Assembly (NCBI GenBank): GCA_023230025.1
Contig: JALNYD010000011.1
Span: 1-26,278, forward strand
Direction of reading: 5' to 3'
Length of the DNA stretch: 26,278 bases
Source of the DNA: Candidatus Cloacimonadota bacterium
GTDB lineage: Bacteria; Cloacimonadota; Cloacimonadia; Cloacimonadales; Cloacimonadaceae
Position numbers and translations under genes: made by a program
Shown here: piece by piece, positions 1-7,003 of the stretch
Numbering within the stretch: position 1 is the first letter of the stretch
Layout of the letters: each line of letters starts with the position of its first letter
Notes under the pieces: model-generated
The model's input: the letters and a program-made list of their open reading frames with translations, nothing else
What the model was told of the DNA's origin: nothing
Database searches by the model: none

Positions 1-325
1 ACAGCATAGCAGTGGAGATTGCAGAGAATAGAGCTTGATCTTCGCCGATCCGTTTGATGAATGAATCAGAGAAGATGCTGTTCTTTAGATTATCAGTTTT
101 TAGATCATCATTTATATCGCTGGGTTGAAGATCATTTGATATCTGCTGATAATAGTCAAGCAGGTAGTTGTAGTGTATGCGCTCTTCTTCTTTGCGGGAC
201 AGGAAGAAGTCTTTCACTTCCGCATCCGAGCTATGCTCTGCTGCATTCTGGTATAGGCTGACGCTATCCATTTCGCCTTGCATTGCTTTTTTAATGGAAG
301 CCAGGAGATGTTCTTTCATTGCCAT
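1..325 (-). CDS. Rubrerythrin/ferritin-like protein, 5' part only
   Basis: Read on the minus strand from ATG at 325, the frame stays open to the left window edge, giving 108 residues of a gene whose 3' end is outside. Family knowledge: ferritin-like four-helix proteins of the rubrerythrin group bind two metal ions through an early Glu and an ExxH pair in each half. Seen here: Glu18 in a GEMDSVSLY context, an AAE..SDAEVKDFF stretch, and Glu48-xx-His51 in the next helix, which is the first half of that pattern. A GAGAGG ribosome site lies about 7 nt upstream of ATG 325; a second ATG at 319 is further from it. The likely role is peroxide or iron handling, but the second half and any rubredoxin domain cannot be seen. 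It is transcribed away from the threonine dehydrogenase gene. Confidence 0.75.
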   Translation of the reverse strand, partial: MAMKEHLLASIKKAMQGEMDSVSLYQNAAEHSSDAEVKDFFLSRKEEERIHYNYLLDYYQQISNDLQPSDINDDLKTDNLKNSIFSDSFIKRIGEDQALFSAISTAML

Positions 326-474
326 ATCTGTATCCTCTCTAGTATTATTATTGTTGTGTTCTATGGATAGCATAACCAGAAATGAGCAAGGAACAAGTGA
401 AGGCTTGCAGGTACTTACCACAGATAGCATGTTGGTTATGAACTTGAACACATTGTGGTTGACAGTTATTCAGC

Positions 475-506
475 TCTCAAAATAGGTGTATCATAGATTT
501 TTGAGA
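475..506. promoter_or_regulatory. 8-bp inverted repeat upstream of the threonine dehydrogenase gene
   Basis: TCTCAAAA at 475-482 is matched by TTTTGAGA at 499-506 with a 16-nt spacer, just before the AAAGGAGT ribosome site (513-520). The spacer contains TATCAT (489-494), which resembles a -10 box, but no good -35 lies at the right distance. It could be an operator or a leader hairpin. The rest of the 326-527 gap shows no gene. Confidence 0.25.
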
Positions 507-527
507 TTATTCAAAGGAGTACAGCCC

Positions 528-1481
528 ATGAAAAATATCCTCGTTATTGGTGCAGCCGGTCAGATCGGTTCCGAACTAGTGCCCTATCTAAGAAAGATTT
601 ATGGAGCAAACAACGTTGTTGCTACCTACAATCACACTCCTCTGCCTATTGAACTGATGGAAGGTGGACCCTCCACCAAAATCGATGCCACCGAAGGCAA
701 ATCGATGCAAGAGATTGTCACCAAATATCAGATTGATACTATATTCAACCTGGTAGCAGTGCTTTCCGCAAAAGGCGAAGCTAATCCGGCATTCTCCTGG
801 AAGATCAATATGGAGACTATCTTCAACTGTCTGGAAGTAATGAAGGACGTCAAAGGAGCTGTATTTACTCCATCTTCAATTGGAGCTTTTGGTCCTACTA
901 CGCCTCAGGATCAAACGCCACAGGATACCATCATGCGGCCAACAACCATCTATGGCATATCCAAGGTAGCCGGAGAGCTTCTGAGTGATTACTACTTCCT
1001 GAAGTATGGCGTAGATGCACGTGGTTTGCGCTATCCTGGCATTATCTCCAATGTAACGCTTCCCGGTGGCGGAACAACAGATTATGCAGTTGAGATCTAT
1101 TACGAGGCTATCAAGCAAAAGGCTTACACCTCCAATCTTTCGTCAGGCACATTCCTGGATATGATGTATATGCCGGATGCCCTGCGCAGTGCTGTAGAGC
1201 TGATGGAAGCAGATCCTGCCAAACTCATTCATCGCAATTGCTTCAACGTTACCGCTATGAGCTTTGATCCTGAGATCATCGCCGCTGCAATCCGCAAATA
1301 CATTCCGGAGTTCAAGCTGGAATACAAGGTTGATCCTGTGAAGCAGGCGATTGCCAATAGCTGGCCAAACAGCATGGATGACAGTGCTGCCCGCCAGGAA
1401 TGGGGTTGGAAGCCTGAGTATGATCTTGACAGCATGACCCGCGATATGCTTGATAAAGTGGGCGCAAAGCTCAAAAAGTAA
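528..1481 (+). CDS. tdh: SDR-type L-threonine 3-dehydrogenase
   Basis: This 317-residue protein is a short-chain dehydrogenase of the extended (UDP-galactose-epimerase-like) type. The Rossmann motif GAAGQIG is at residues 8-14, Ser116/Ser117 sit in TPSSIGAFGP, and the catalytic Tyr142-xxx-Lys146 is in IYGISK. The LRYPGIIS (from about residue 167) and PGGGTTDYAVEIYYEA stretches are characteristic of bacterial SDR L-threonine dehydrogenases, which oxidise threonine to 2-amino-3-oxobutyrate with NAD+. The product is normally passed to a glycine C-acetyltransferase, which is not in this window. The start at ATG 528 is chosen because AAAGGAGT lies 7 nt upstream and the protein then begins right at the first beta strand; an in-frame upstream ATG at 486 would add 14 unlikely residues. 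It is first in a tight cluster with the next two genes. A related epimerase is possible, but the C-terminal half fits Tdh better. Confidence 0.85.
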   Translation: MKNILVIGAAGQIGSELVPYLRKIYGANNVVATYNHTPLPIELMEGGPSTKIDATEGKSMQEIVTKYQIDTIFNLVAVLSAKGEANPAFSWKINMETIFNCLEVMKDVKGAVFTPSSIGAFGPTTPQDQTPQDTIMRPTTIYGISKVAGELLSDYYFLKYGVDARGLRYPGIISNVTLPGGGTTDYAVEIYYEAIKQKAYTSNLSSGTFLDMMYMPDALRSAVELMEADPAKLIHRNCFNVTAMSFDPEIIAAAIRKYIPEFKLEYKVDPVKQAIANSWPNSMDDSAARQEWGWKPEYDLDSMTRDMLDKVGAKLKK

Positions 1482-1489
1482 GGTTATAG

Positions 1490-2488
1490 ATGATGAAGAT
1501 TGGCGTTGTTGGTGTTGGGCATTTGGGGCAGCATCATGCTCGCAAGTTTCAAAGCATGCAGAATGCTTGTCTGGTAGGGATTTATGATAAGGATACCAAG
1601 AGGGCGAAAGAGATTGCCGAAAAGCTTGATACCCGTAGTTTCCCTTCTTATGAAGCACTGCTTAACGCCTGCGACGCCATCGATATTGCTGCTACAACGT
1701 CTGCTCATTACGAGCTGGCGAAGCCTGCGCTGCAAGCAGGAAAGCACATGTTTCTGGAAAAGCCGATCACCAGTGAGCTATGGCAGGCGCAGGAACTTCT
1801 GACCCTTGCGGAAGCTCAAAACTTGAAGATTCAGGTGGGGCATATTGAGCGCTTCAACCCTGTGATCCTTCAAGTAGAGAATGAGATCAAGGATCCACTG
1901 TTTATCGAATCCACCCGTATTTCCACCTTCCACAAGAGAGGCACGGATGTGCCAGTGGTGCTGGATGTGATGATTCATGATATAGATTTGATCCTAAGTT
2001 TCATCAATAGCCCCATCAAAACCATTCATGCCAGCGGCATTGGACTCTTTACCAAGAGCATCGATATTGCCAATGCCCGGCTTGAGTTTGAGAATGGAGC
2101 AATAGCCAATGTGACTTCTTCCCGGGTTTCTCTGAAACTGGAGCGCAAGATCAGGTTTTTCCAAAAAGACAGCTATATCAGTCTGGATTTCCAGGCCAAA
2201 CAAGCCCGAGTGATCAAGAAGAGCCCCAAGCTGATGAAATACCTGCCCAAGATCATGATGGGAGCTACAGATATTGATCCCGAGAAGCTTGTCGATCAAC
2301 AGATCCTTGAGTGTACTGACGGCCCCAAAGACGCTCTAACTCTGGAGCTGGAATCCTGGGTGAATGCCATCGTAACGGATAGCAAACCTATCGTTGATGG
2401 TTATGCGGGCACCAAAGCCCTGGAAGTAGCCATGCAGATCCTGAAGATCATTGATGAGCAGCTAAAGAACAAAAAGATTAAGGTTTAG
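1490..2488 (+). CDS. Gfo/Idh/MocA-family NAD(P)-dependent oxidoreductase
   Basis: This 332-residue protein has an N-terminal Rossmann fold (GVVGVGHLGQHH, residues 5-16), the family's Glu90-Lys91-Pro92 motif and a second catalytic region DVMIHDIDLIL with Asp159, His163 and Asp164. Members oxidise or reduce sugars and nucleotide-sugars; the substrate cannot be read from sequence. The GHIERFNP stretch (117-124) reminds me of family members linked to nucleotide-sugar or lipid A precursor oxidation, but the neighbours here (threonine dehydrogenase, asnS) do not support that role. ATG 1490 and ATG 1493 are both possible; TAAGG at 1479-1483 serves either. The gap to the gene before is 8 nt, and asnS begins 4 nt after the stop, so all three are probably one transcript. 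Confidence 0.85.
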   Translation: MMKIGVVGVGHLGQHHARKFQSMQNACLVGIYDKDTKRAKEIAEKLDTRSFPSYEALLNACDAIDIAATTSAHYELAKPALQAGKHMFLEKPITSELWQAQELLTLAEAQNLKIQVGHIERFNPVILQVENEIKDPLFIESTRISTFHKRGTDVPVVLDVMIHDIDLILSFINSPIKTIHASGIGLFTKSIDIANARLEFENGAIANVTSSRVSLKLERKIRFFQKDSYISLDFQAKQARVIKKSPKLMKYLPKIMMGATDIDPEKLVDQQILECTDGPKDALTLELESWVNAIVTDSKPIVDGYAGTKALEVAMQILKIIDEQLKNKKIKV

Positions 2489-2492
2489 ATTG

Positions 2493-3788
2493 ATGCAAGA
2501 TATTATTGTAAAAGACATTGCAGCCCATCTGGGCGAAGAGGTGCGACTCCAAGGCTGGGTGCGCAACATCCGCAGCAGTGGTAAACTGCTTTTCATCATT
2601 TTTCGGGATGGCAGTGGGGAAGTGCAGGCTGTTGCATTTAAGCCAGATTTGGGCGAGGAGGCCTTCGAGGAGGCCAAACGTCTGAGCCTTGAATCCAGCG
2701 TTATCATCTGCGGAGTTCCCAAAGAGCACCAGAAGCTTGCCGGGCAATATGAACTATCTGTGACCCAGGTGCAAGCTGTGCAGATTGCCGAGGAATATCC
2801 GATCGGAAAGAAGGAACATGGCCCGGATTTCCTGCTCTCAAACCGACATCTCTGGATTCGCTCTCCGAAGCAATGGGCGATCCTGAGAATCCGTCACACC
2901 GTCTATTTTGCGATTTGCGAATATCTGAACGACAACAATTTCTTCCGTTTTGATTCCCCGATATTGACTCCCAATGCCTGCGAGGGAACCACCACACTCT
3001 TTGAACTGGAATACTTTGATGAAGGTCAGGCTTATCTTTCCCAATCCGGCCAATTGTACCTTGAAACGGGCATTATGAGCCTTGGCAGAGTATATGATTT
3101 TGGCCCGGTATTTCGTGCCGAACGCTCCAAAACCCGTAAGCACCTCACCGAGTTCTGGATGATGGATGCCGAAGCAGCATACGTTGAACACGCAGAGAAC
3201 ATGGCAATTCAGGAAGGATTAATCCGTCACGTTATCCGCAGTGTGCTGGCCAGGTGCGATAAAGAGCTGGACATTCTTGAACGCGACAAAGATGCCCTCA
3301 AAGCTGCAGACACTCCCTTCAAAAGAATGACACACTATGAAGCCATCGAGTATTTACGCAGCAAGGGCAGTGAGATTGATCACGGCAGTGATCTTGGCGC
3401 AGCTGACGAAGTGATGCTGACCGAGGGATCACCTGTACCAGTCTTCATTGAGAAATGGCCCAAAGCGATCAAAGCCTTTTATATGAAACGTGATCCCGAG
3501 AATGACGATCTGGTTTTGGGCAGCGATCTGATTGCTCCGGAAGGATTTGGTGAGATTATCGGTGGCAGCCAGCGTGAAGATGATCATGACCTTCTGTTAG
3601 GACGGATGCAAGCCGAGAACATGCCGATTGAAGACTATCAATGGTATCTGGATTTGCGCAAGTATGGCTCTGTTCCCCATAGTGGTTTTGGGATCGGGCT
3701 GGAACGTCTGGTAACCTGGATGAGCGGGATCCACCACATCCGGGAAACCATTCCCTTCCCAAGGATGATCTATCGCATCTATCCCTGA
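2493..3788 (+). CDS. asnS: Asparagine--tRNA ligase
   Basis: This 431-residue class II aminoacyl-tRNA synthetase has an N-terminal OB-fold anticodon-binding domain (about residues 1-105, with VRLQGWVRNIRSSGK) followed by the catalytic domain. Class II motif 2 is in FGPVFRAERS, and motif 3 is the GIGLERLVTWMSG region near the C-terminus, ending FPRMIYRIYP. AsnRS and AspRS are close relatives. I choose AsnRS because of CEGTTTLFEL, YLSQSGQLYLE and RKHLTEFWMMDAEAA, which fit the short archaeal-like AsnRS type. The TTG at 2490 is in frame, but ATG 2493 is the better start, with AAGG at 2480-2483. A terminator follows at 3818. An AspRS with relaxed specificity is less likely. Confidence 0.88.
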   Translation: MQDIIVKDIAAHLGEEVRLQGWVRNIRSSGKLLFIIFRDGSGEVQAVAFKPDLGEEAFEEAKRLSLESSVIICGVPKEHQKLAGQYELSVTQVQAVQIAEEYPIGKKEHGPDFLLSNRHLWIRSPKQWAILRIRHTVYFAICEYLNDNNFFRFDSPILTPNACEGTTTLFELEYFDEGQAYLSQSGQLYLETGIMSLGRVYDFGPVFRAERSKTRKHLTEFWMMDAEAAYVEHAENMAIQEGLIRHVIRSVLARCDKELDILERDKDALKAADTPFKRMTHYEAIEYLRSKGSEIDHGSDLGAADEVMLTEGSPVPVFIEKWPKAIKAFYMKRDPENDDLVLGSDLIAPEGFGEIIGGSQREDDHDLLLGRMQAENMPIEDYQWYLDLRKYGSVPHSGFGIGLERLVTWMSGIHHIRETIPFPRMIYRIYP

Positions 3789-3817
3789 GCAATTTGGCGA
3801 ATCTCCAATTGTGTTTA

Positions 3818-3856
3818 CCGGCTCCTGCAGCTTGATAGCGGAGCCGGCCTTGTTTT
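3818..3856 (+). terminator. Rho-independent terminator after asnS
   Basis: CCGGCTCC (3818-3825) pairs perfectly with GGAGCCGG (3840-3847) across a 14-nt loop that itself holds a small GCT/AGC pairing. The tract after the stem is TTGTTTT (3850-3856). It ends the 528-3788 cluster and separates it from the aminotransferase gene. Confidence 0.8.
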
Positions 3857-3904
3857 CCAGCTTCTCTTTTGAAATATAAAATAATAAGATAAAGGACACT
3901 CAAG

Positions 3905-5116
3905 ATGATCAATGAATTGCTAAATGAATCCACACGCACGATGAAATCATCGATGATCAGGGAATTGGTGGCATCAACCAGGAATATTCCAGGATTGATC
4001 TCATTTGCCGGAGGCTTTCCTTCACCCAAAACCTTTCCCAGGGATACTCTAAGCAAGCTCTATGCAGAGGTTGTGGCAAGCGAAGGCATGTCCGTGCTCC
4101 AATATGGAGCCAGTGAAGGCGATCAGGAACTGAAAAAAGAGCTTTTAAAATGGGAAGGTTATGATCTCAATCTCGATCAGCTCCTTGTTACTGCTGGCTC
4201 GACCAATGCGATTTACTATATGACCCGCTGCCTGGTTAGTCCCGGCGATGTTGTGATCTGTGAAGCACCCAGCTTTTTGGGCTCTCTGGTGGCTTTTGAA
4301 GCTGTGGGTGCCGAATTAGCAGCGATCCCCCTGGATCTGGAAGGTCTGGATCTGAACAAGTTGCAACAGAAGGTTGATCAACTGCAGAAAGCGGGAAAGA
4401 AAGTCAAAATGATCTATACCATTCCAGATTTCCATAATCCAGCCGGAATCACCATGTCGTACGCCCGGCGCAAGGCCTTGATCGAATATGCCATGGCCAT
4501 GGATATTCCCATCCTGGAAGATAATCCTTATTCCCGCTTACGCTTCAGCGGATCACCTGTGCCAACCTTGTTCCGCATTGCGCATGACGAATATCACAAC
4601 ACCCAGATTGTTACAGAGATTGTCTCTTTTTCCAAAATCCTGGGGCCTGGGATGCGCCTTGCTTTTGCCAAAGGCAGCCCAGTCTTGATCGAAAGGATGT
4701 GCTCCTGGCAACAGAAAGTAAACATCACTCCCGATTGCGTATCTCAACGCGTAGCAGCTCGATTCCTCTCTGAAGGCTTTATGCCGCAACACCTGGAAAC
4801 AGTGTGCGCTTTCTATCGTCCTTATCTGGATCGGATGTTAAGCGCAATGTCCGAGTATCTGCCGCCCTACATCCAATATACCAAACCTGATGGGGGAATC
4901 TTTACCTGGCTTTGGTTACCAGAGGATATGAATGCTGATATATTGTTTGAGCAAGCCAAGGCTCACAAAGTCACTTTCATCCCCGGCAGCAAGTTCTATC
5001 CCACTGGACAGGAGAAGTTTAACTGTCTGCGCCTCAACTTCACTTTTTCCACATTTGAGCAAATTGATACTGGGATTGCCAGCTTGGGCAAGCTGATGAA
5101 TGAGTTTTACACTTGA
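3905..5116 (+). CDS. PLP-dependent aminotransferase, class I/II fold (2-aminoadipate/MocR-like type)
   Basis: This 403-residue fold-type I PLP enzyme has the usual landmarks: GGFPSP near the N-terminus, AGST at 97-100, the cofactor-binding FHNPAG (176-181), Glu-Asp-Asn-Pro-Tyr (205-209) with Asp206 for the pyridine nitrogen, and Lys244 in SFSKILGPGMR as the Schiff-base lysine. A carboxylate-binding Arg is expected in CLRLNF near the C-terminus. The pattern matches the stand-alone catalytic half of MocR proteins and the LysN / 2-aminoadipate aminotransferase group, which often accept several amino acids. The amino donor and product cannot be assigned. There is no helix-turn-helix domain in front, so it is an enzyme and not a regulator. 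ATG 3905 has AAAGGA 8 nt upstream. The gene sits alone between a terminator and a likely promoter for the next gene. Confidence 0.87.
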   Translation: MINELLNESTRTMKSSMIRELVASTRNIPGLISFAGGFPSPKTFPRDTLSKLYAEVVASEGMSVLQYGASEGDQELKKELLKWEGYDLNLDQLLVTAGSTNAIYYMTRCLVSPGDVVICEAPSFLGSLVAFEAVGAELAAIPLDLEGLDLNKLQQKVDQLQKAGKKVKMIYTIPDFHNPAGITMSYARRKALIEYAMAMDIPILEDNPYSRLRFSGSPVPTLFRIAHDEYHNTQIVTEIVSFSKILGPGMRLAFAKGSPVLIERMCSWQQKVNITPDCVSQRVAARFLSEGFMPQHLETVCAFYRPYLDRMLSAMSEYLPPYIQYTKPDGGIFTWLWLPEDMNADILFEQAKAHKVTFIPGSKFYPTGQEKFNCLRLNFTFSTFEQIDTGIASLGKLMNEFYT

Positions 5117-5141
5117 CGGGATTTAGCCTCCCCATTATCTT
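5113..5141 (+). promoter_or_regulatory. Candidate sigma-70-type promoter for the small exported protein
   Basis: TTGACG (5113-5118) and TATCTT (5136-5141) are separated by 17 nt. The -35 box overlaps the stop codon of the aminotransferase gene. An inverted repeat (CTTGTAA 5139-5145, TTACAAG 5156-5162) covers the -10 end and reaches the ribosome site of the next gene, so it could be an operator. Confidence 0.4.
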
Positions 5142-5171
5142 GTAAACAGGAATACTTACAAGGAGTATGCT

Positions 5172-5591
5172 ATGAAGAAGCTATTGTTGATTCTCTCGCT
5201 AAGCCTCTTGCTATTACCGCTTATGGCTCAGATAAATATGCCCAGGCCGAACTTCAGTCCCTATTCACTCAAAAGCAGTCTGCCCAATCTCTCAATGTCC
5301 CATTCCATGGGTTTTGAAGCGAGCAGCAGCAGCACTGGGACTGGTTATTATCTCTCACGCTATACAAACCACCTGTCATATAAATTGAGTCCAAAGTTGG
5401 ATCTGGATCTTGACCTCAACTTTGTGAACTTTGGCTCTATGAATACCAAAAGCAGTTTTAGTATCAATGATGATAACGACACGAAGCTTCTGCCTGAATT
5501 CTCACTTCGATATCAGCCCAAAGAAAACATGAGTTTTGAGATCCGCATGGGTCAGGGCATGATGAACAGATCATTGTTTGATCGCTGGTAA
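5172..5591 (+). CDS. Small exported protein of unknown function, probably outer-membrane beta-rich
   Basis: This 139-residue protein has an N-terminal signal peptide (Lys-Lys followed by a Leu-rich core, probable cleavage near residue 19-20 after PLMA). The mature part is rich in Ser, Asn, Asp and aromatic residues and alternates polar and hydrophobic positions, for example in LSYKLSPKLDLDLDLNFVNF and in LRYQPKENMSFEIRMGQGM. That suggests amphipathic beta strands as in outer-membrane or surface proteins. It is too short for a large barrel; a small barrel, a fragment or a periplasmic beta sandwich are all open. I do not recognise the family. ATG 5172 has AAGGAG at 5160-5165. The prepilin peptidase gene starts 17 nt after the stop, so the two are probably co-transcribed. 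Confidence 0.7.
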   Translation: MKKLLLILSLSLLLLPLMAQINMPRPNFSPYSLKSSLPNLSMSHSMGFEASSSSTGTGYYLSRYTNHLSYKLSPKLDLDLDLNFVNFGSMNTKSSFSINDDNDTKLLPEFSLRYQPKENMSFEIRMGQGMMNRSLFDRW

Positions 5592-5608
5592 AAGGAGATC
5601 TGATTATC

Positions 5609-6358
5609 TTGGGTGCTATCATTATAATCCTGCTTGCTGTCCTTGGCGCTGCCCTGGGCAGCTTTTTTAATGTGCTGATCTATCGTTTACCCCGCAAAGA
5701 ATCCATTGTTTTTCCTGCTTCTCACTGTGGTGAGTGCAAGCAGGCTATTCCATTTTATTACAATATTCCCATCATCAGCTATTTAATGCTGGGCGGGAAG
5801 TGTAAGCATTGTGGAGCCCGCATTCACTGGCATCATCTACTGGTTGAGATCATTACTCCATTGATCTTGATTGGTGTGCATTTGCAATATGGCTTGCTGA
5901 ACGTGATTTTTGTTAAGTATGCGATTCTGGCTCTATGGATGATTCCGATCTTTTTCATTGATGCCTTTCATCAGATTATCCCACACAAGCTTTCCATCCC
6001 CCTCATTCCGGTGGGCTTGATCTTCGCTCTCATCCCTCAGAACGATGTGGGGATCTACCATTCATTGATTGCAGCAGGGGGTATATTTTGCTTTCTACTT
6101 CTTCTGGCCTATCTATACAAATTGGTACGTAAGATCGATGGCCTGGGTGGTGGTGACATCTGGTTGTTGACCGGGATTGCTGCTTTTATGGGACTGATCA
6201 ATCTTCCATTTTTGGTGCTGTTTGCCTCTGCCCTGGGTATCTTTTATTTTCTGATCTTCATTAGGGATAAGGATCAGGTCTTTGCTTTTGGCACCTTTAT
6301 CACTCTTACCGTGGTGCTTTGGATTGTACTGGGTGGCGAGAGATTACTAGGTCTGTAA
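5609..6358 (+). CDS. pilD: Prepilin peptidase / N-methyltransferase (A24A family)
   Basis: This 249-residue inner-membrane protein has the features of bifunctional PilD/GspO enzymes, which cut the leader of type IV pilins or type II secretion pseudopilins and methylate the new N-terminus. The N-terminal part has GSFFNVLIYRLPR (17-29) and a four-cysteine zinc site, Cys40-xx-Cys43 and Cys65-xx-Cys68. The two catalytic aspartates of the A24 family are seen as Asp118 (FIDAFHQIIP) and Asp183 (GLGGGD). The rest is a series of membrane segments. The start is TTG 5609, 11 nt after AAAGGAG (5591-5597); no ATG or GTG fits better. No pilin, pilus ATPase or pseudopilin gene is in the window, so its substrates are encoded elsewhere. 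Confidence 0.9.
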   Translation: MGAIIIILLAVLGAALGSFFNVLIYRLPRKESIVFPASHCGECKQAIPFYYNIPIISYLMLGGKCKHCGARIHWHHLLVEIITPLILIGVHLQYGLLNVIFVKYAILALWMIPIFFIDAFHQIIPHKLSIPLIPVGLIFALIPQNDVGIYHSLIAAGGIFCFLLLLAYLYKLVRKIDGLGGGDIWLLTGIAAFMGLINLPFLVLFASALGIFYFLIFIRDKDQVFAFGTFITLTVVLWIVLGGERLLGL

Positions 6359-6371
6359 ACCTTCCTTTTTG

Positions 6372-6455
6372 CTCCTTAGTTATCGTCACGATGCCGTTAC
6401 GATGTGGTCACAAAAGTAACGGCAAGGTGACCGCATCGTGACGTTAAATAATGGG
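6372..6455. repeat. 84-bp modular palindrome, copy A
   Basis: Six pentamers of the form GTNAC start at 6385, 6396, 6407, 6416, 6427 and 6438, so the steps are 11, 11, 9, 11 and 11 nt. The left three have C or T at the N position and the right three have A or G, which makes two arms around a central AAAA (6412-6415). The six-base spacers are GATGCC, GATGTG, GGCAAG and CGCATC. The right end is TAATGGG (6449-6455); the left end CTCCTTA (6372-6378) looks like a decayed CCCATTA. Copy B at 20024 has the same length and spacing. It lies between the convergent prepilin peptidase gene and the small membrane-protein gene. Confidence 0.85.
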
Positions 6456-6476
6456 AATGCTATGTGTAAAGTTAAT

Positions 6477-6501
6477 AACGCCGGAACTTGTCCGGCGTTT
6501 T
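6477..6501 (+). terminator. Rho-independent terminator after the prepilin peptidase gene
   Basis: AACGCCGGA (6477-6485) pairs over 9 bp with TCCGGCGTT (6491-6499) around an ACTTG loop, with a short T run at 6498-6501. On the minus strand the downstream tract is only moderately T-rich, so it may stop the convergent gene less well. A second T7 run at 6556-6562 follows only a weak stem. Confidence 0.75.
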
Positions 6502-6577
6502 GAATCATACTAATCCAGGCCGGAGCATAGACCTTCAAGCCTGGCAGGGATCAGGTTTTTTTATTGATAGAAAAGGA

Positions 6578-6850
6578 TCAATACATTCCGGAAGTGAAGC
6601 TGCTAAACAATCCTGCCATTGTAACAGATAGGATCATGCCCAGCACAAAGCTGATAGCTATAAAGATCAGGGTAGCAATTGCCCAGTTTTTGCGATTGGG
6701 ATTTTCGCTGGAACTGGCAGCCCAAACGATCAAGAGGATGATATTCACAAAAGGAATGATCAAAAGGAGCATGGAAACGATCCAATTACCCACGGTCATC
6801 ACAGGAGCTAACTGTTCATGCGCTCTCAATTGACTAGTATCTTGTTCCAT
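6578..6850 (-). CDS. Small two-helix membrane protein
   Basis: This 90-residue protein begins with a polar stretch of about 17 residues. Two hydrophobic segments follow, around residues 18-45 (WIVSMLLLIIPFVNIILLIVWAAS) and 56-80, joined by SSENPNRKNWA. The pattern of IPxVNIILLxxWA, then NPNRKNWA and a second helix recurs in small bacterial membrane proteins whose function is not known to me. The start is ATG at 6850: GGAGG lies about 7 nt upstream on the minus strand, whereas the longer in-frame reading from 6991 would run across the promoter region. It is transcribed divergently from the EF-G-like gene and convergently with the prepilin peptidase gene. Confidence 0.75.
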   Translation of the reverse strand: MEQDTSQLRAHEQLAPVMTVGNWIVSMLLLIIPFVNIILLIVWAASSSENPNRKNWAIATLIFIAISFVLGMILSVTMAGLFSSFTSGMY

Positions 6851-6875
6851 CTGGAACCTCCAATATTTTTTATGA

Positions 6876-6906
6876 ACTATAATGATAGGCAGCGGGTAAG
6901 TGTCAA
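6876..6906 (-). promoter_or_regulatory. Candidate promoter for the small membrane protein
   Basis: On the minus strand a perfect TTGACA (6906-6901) is followed after 19 nt by TATAGT (6881-6876). The spacing is longer than ideal. The -35 box forms an inverted repeat with a second TTGACA on the plus strand at 6921-6926 (GTGTCAA, 14 nt, TTGACAC). Confidence 0.35.
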
Positions 6907-6943
6907 GTAAAACAAAAGCATTGACACCTAAGCACATGCAAAA

Positions 6944-6976
6944 AACCTTGTTCATCAAGGTTAAAATGTCTATAAA
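6944..6976 (+). promoter_or_regulatory. Candidate promoter and dyad in front of the EF-G-like operon
   Basis: TTGTTC (6948-6953) and TATAAA (6971-6976) are 17 nt apart and precede the first gene by about 27 nt. AACCTTG (6944-6950) and CAAGGTT (6956-6962) form a 7-bp inverted repeat with a 5-nt centre that overlaps the -35 box and the spacer. It could be a repressor site. On the minus strand the same dyad is followed by six T and would look like a terminator, but no minus-strand gene lies upstream of it. Confidence 0.4.
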
Positions 6977-7003
6977 AATCGAGATAAACACACGAGGAAG
7001 AAC

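Noticed and set aside
1143..1658. A 171-residue minus-strand frame across the tdh and Gfo/Idh/MocA junction
   Set aside because: It is antisense to two motif-bearing genes and has no ribosome site or recognisable domain.
6385..6442. Possible miniature CRISPR array from the regularly spaced GTNAC words
   Set aside because: The repeated word is only 5 nt, the spacers are 6 nt and drawn from a small set, and the arms are mirror images. CRISPR repeats are longer, point one way and have unique spacers.
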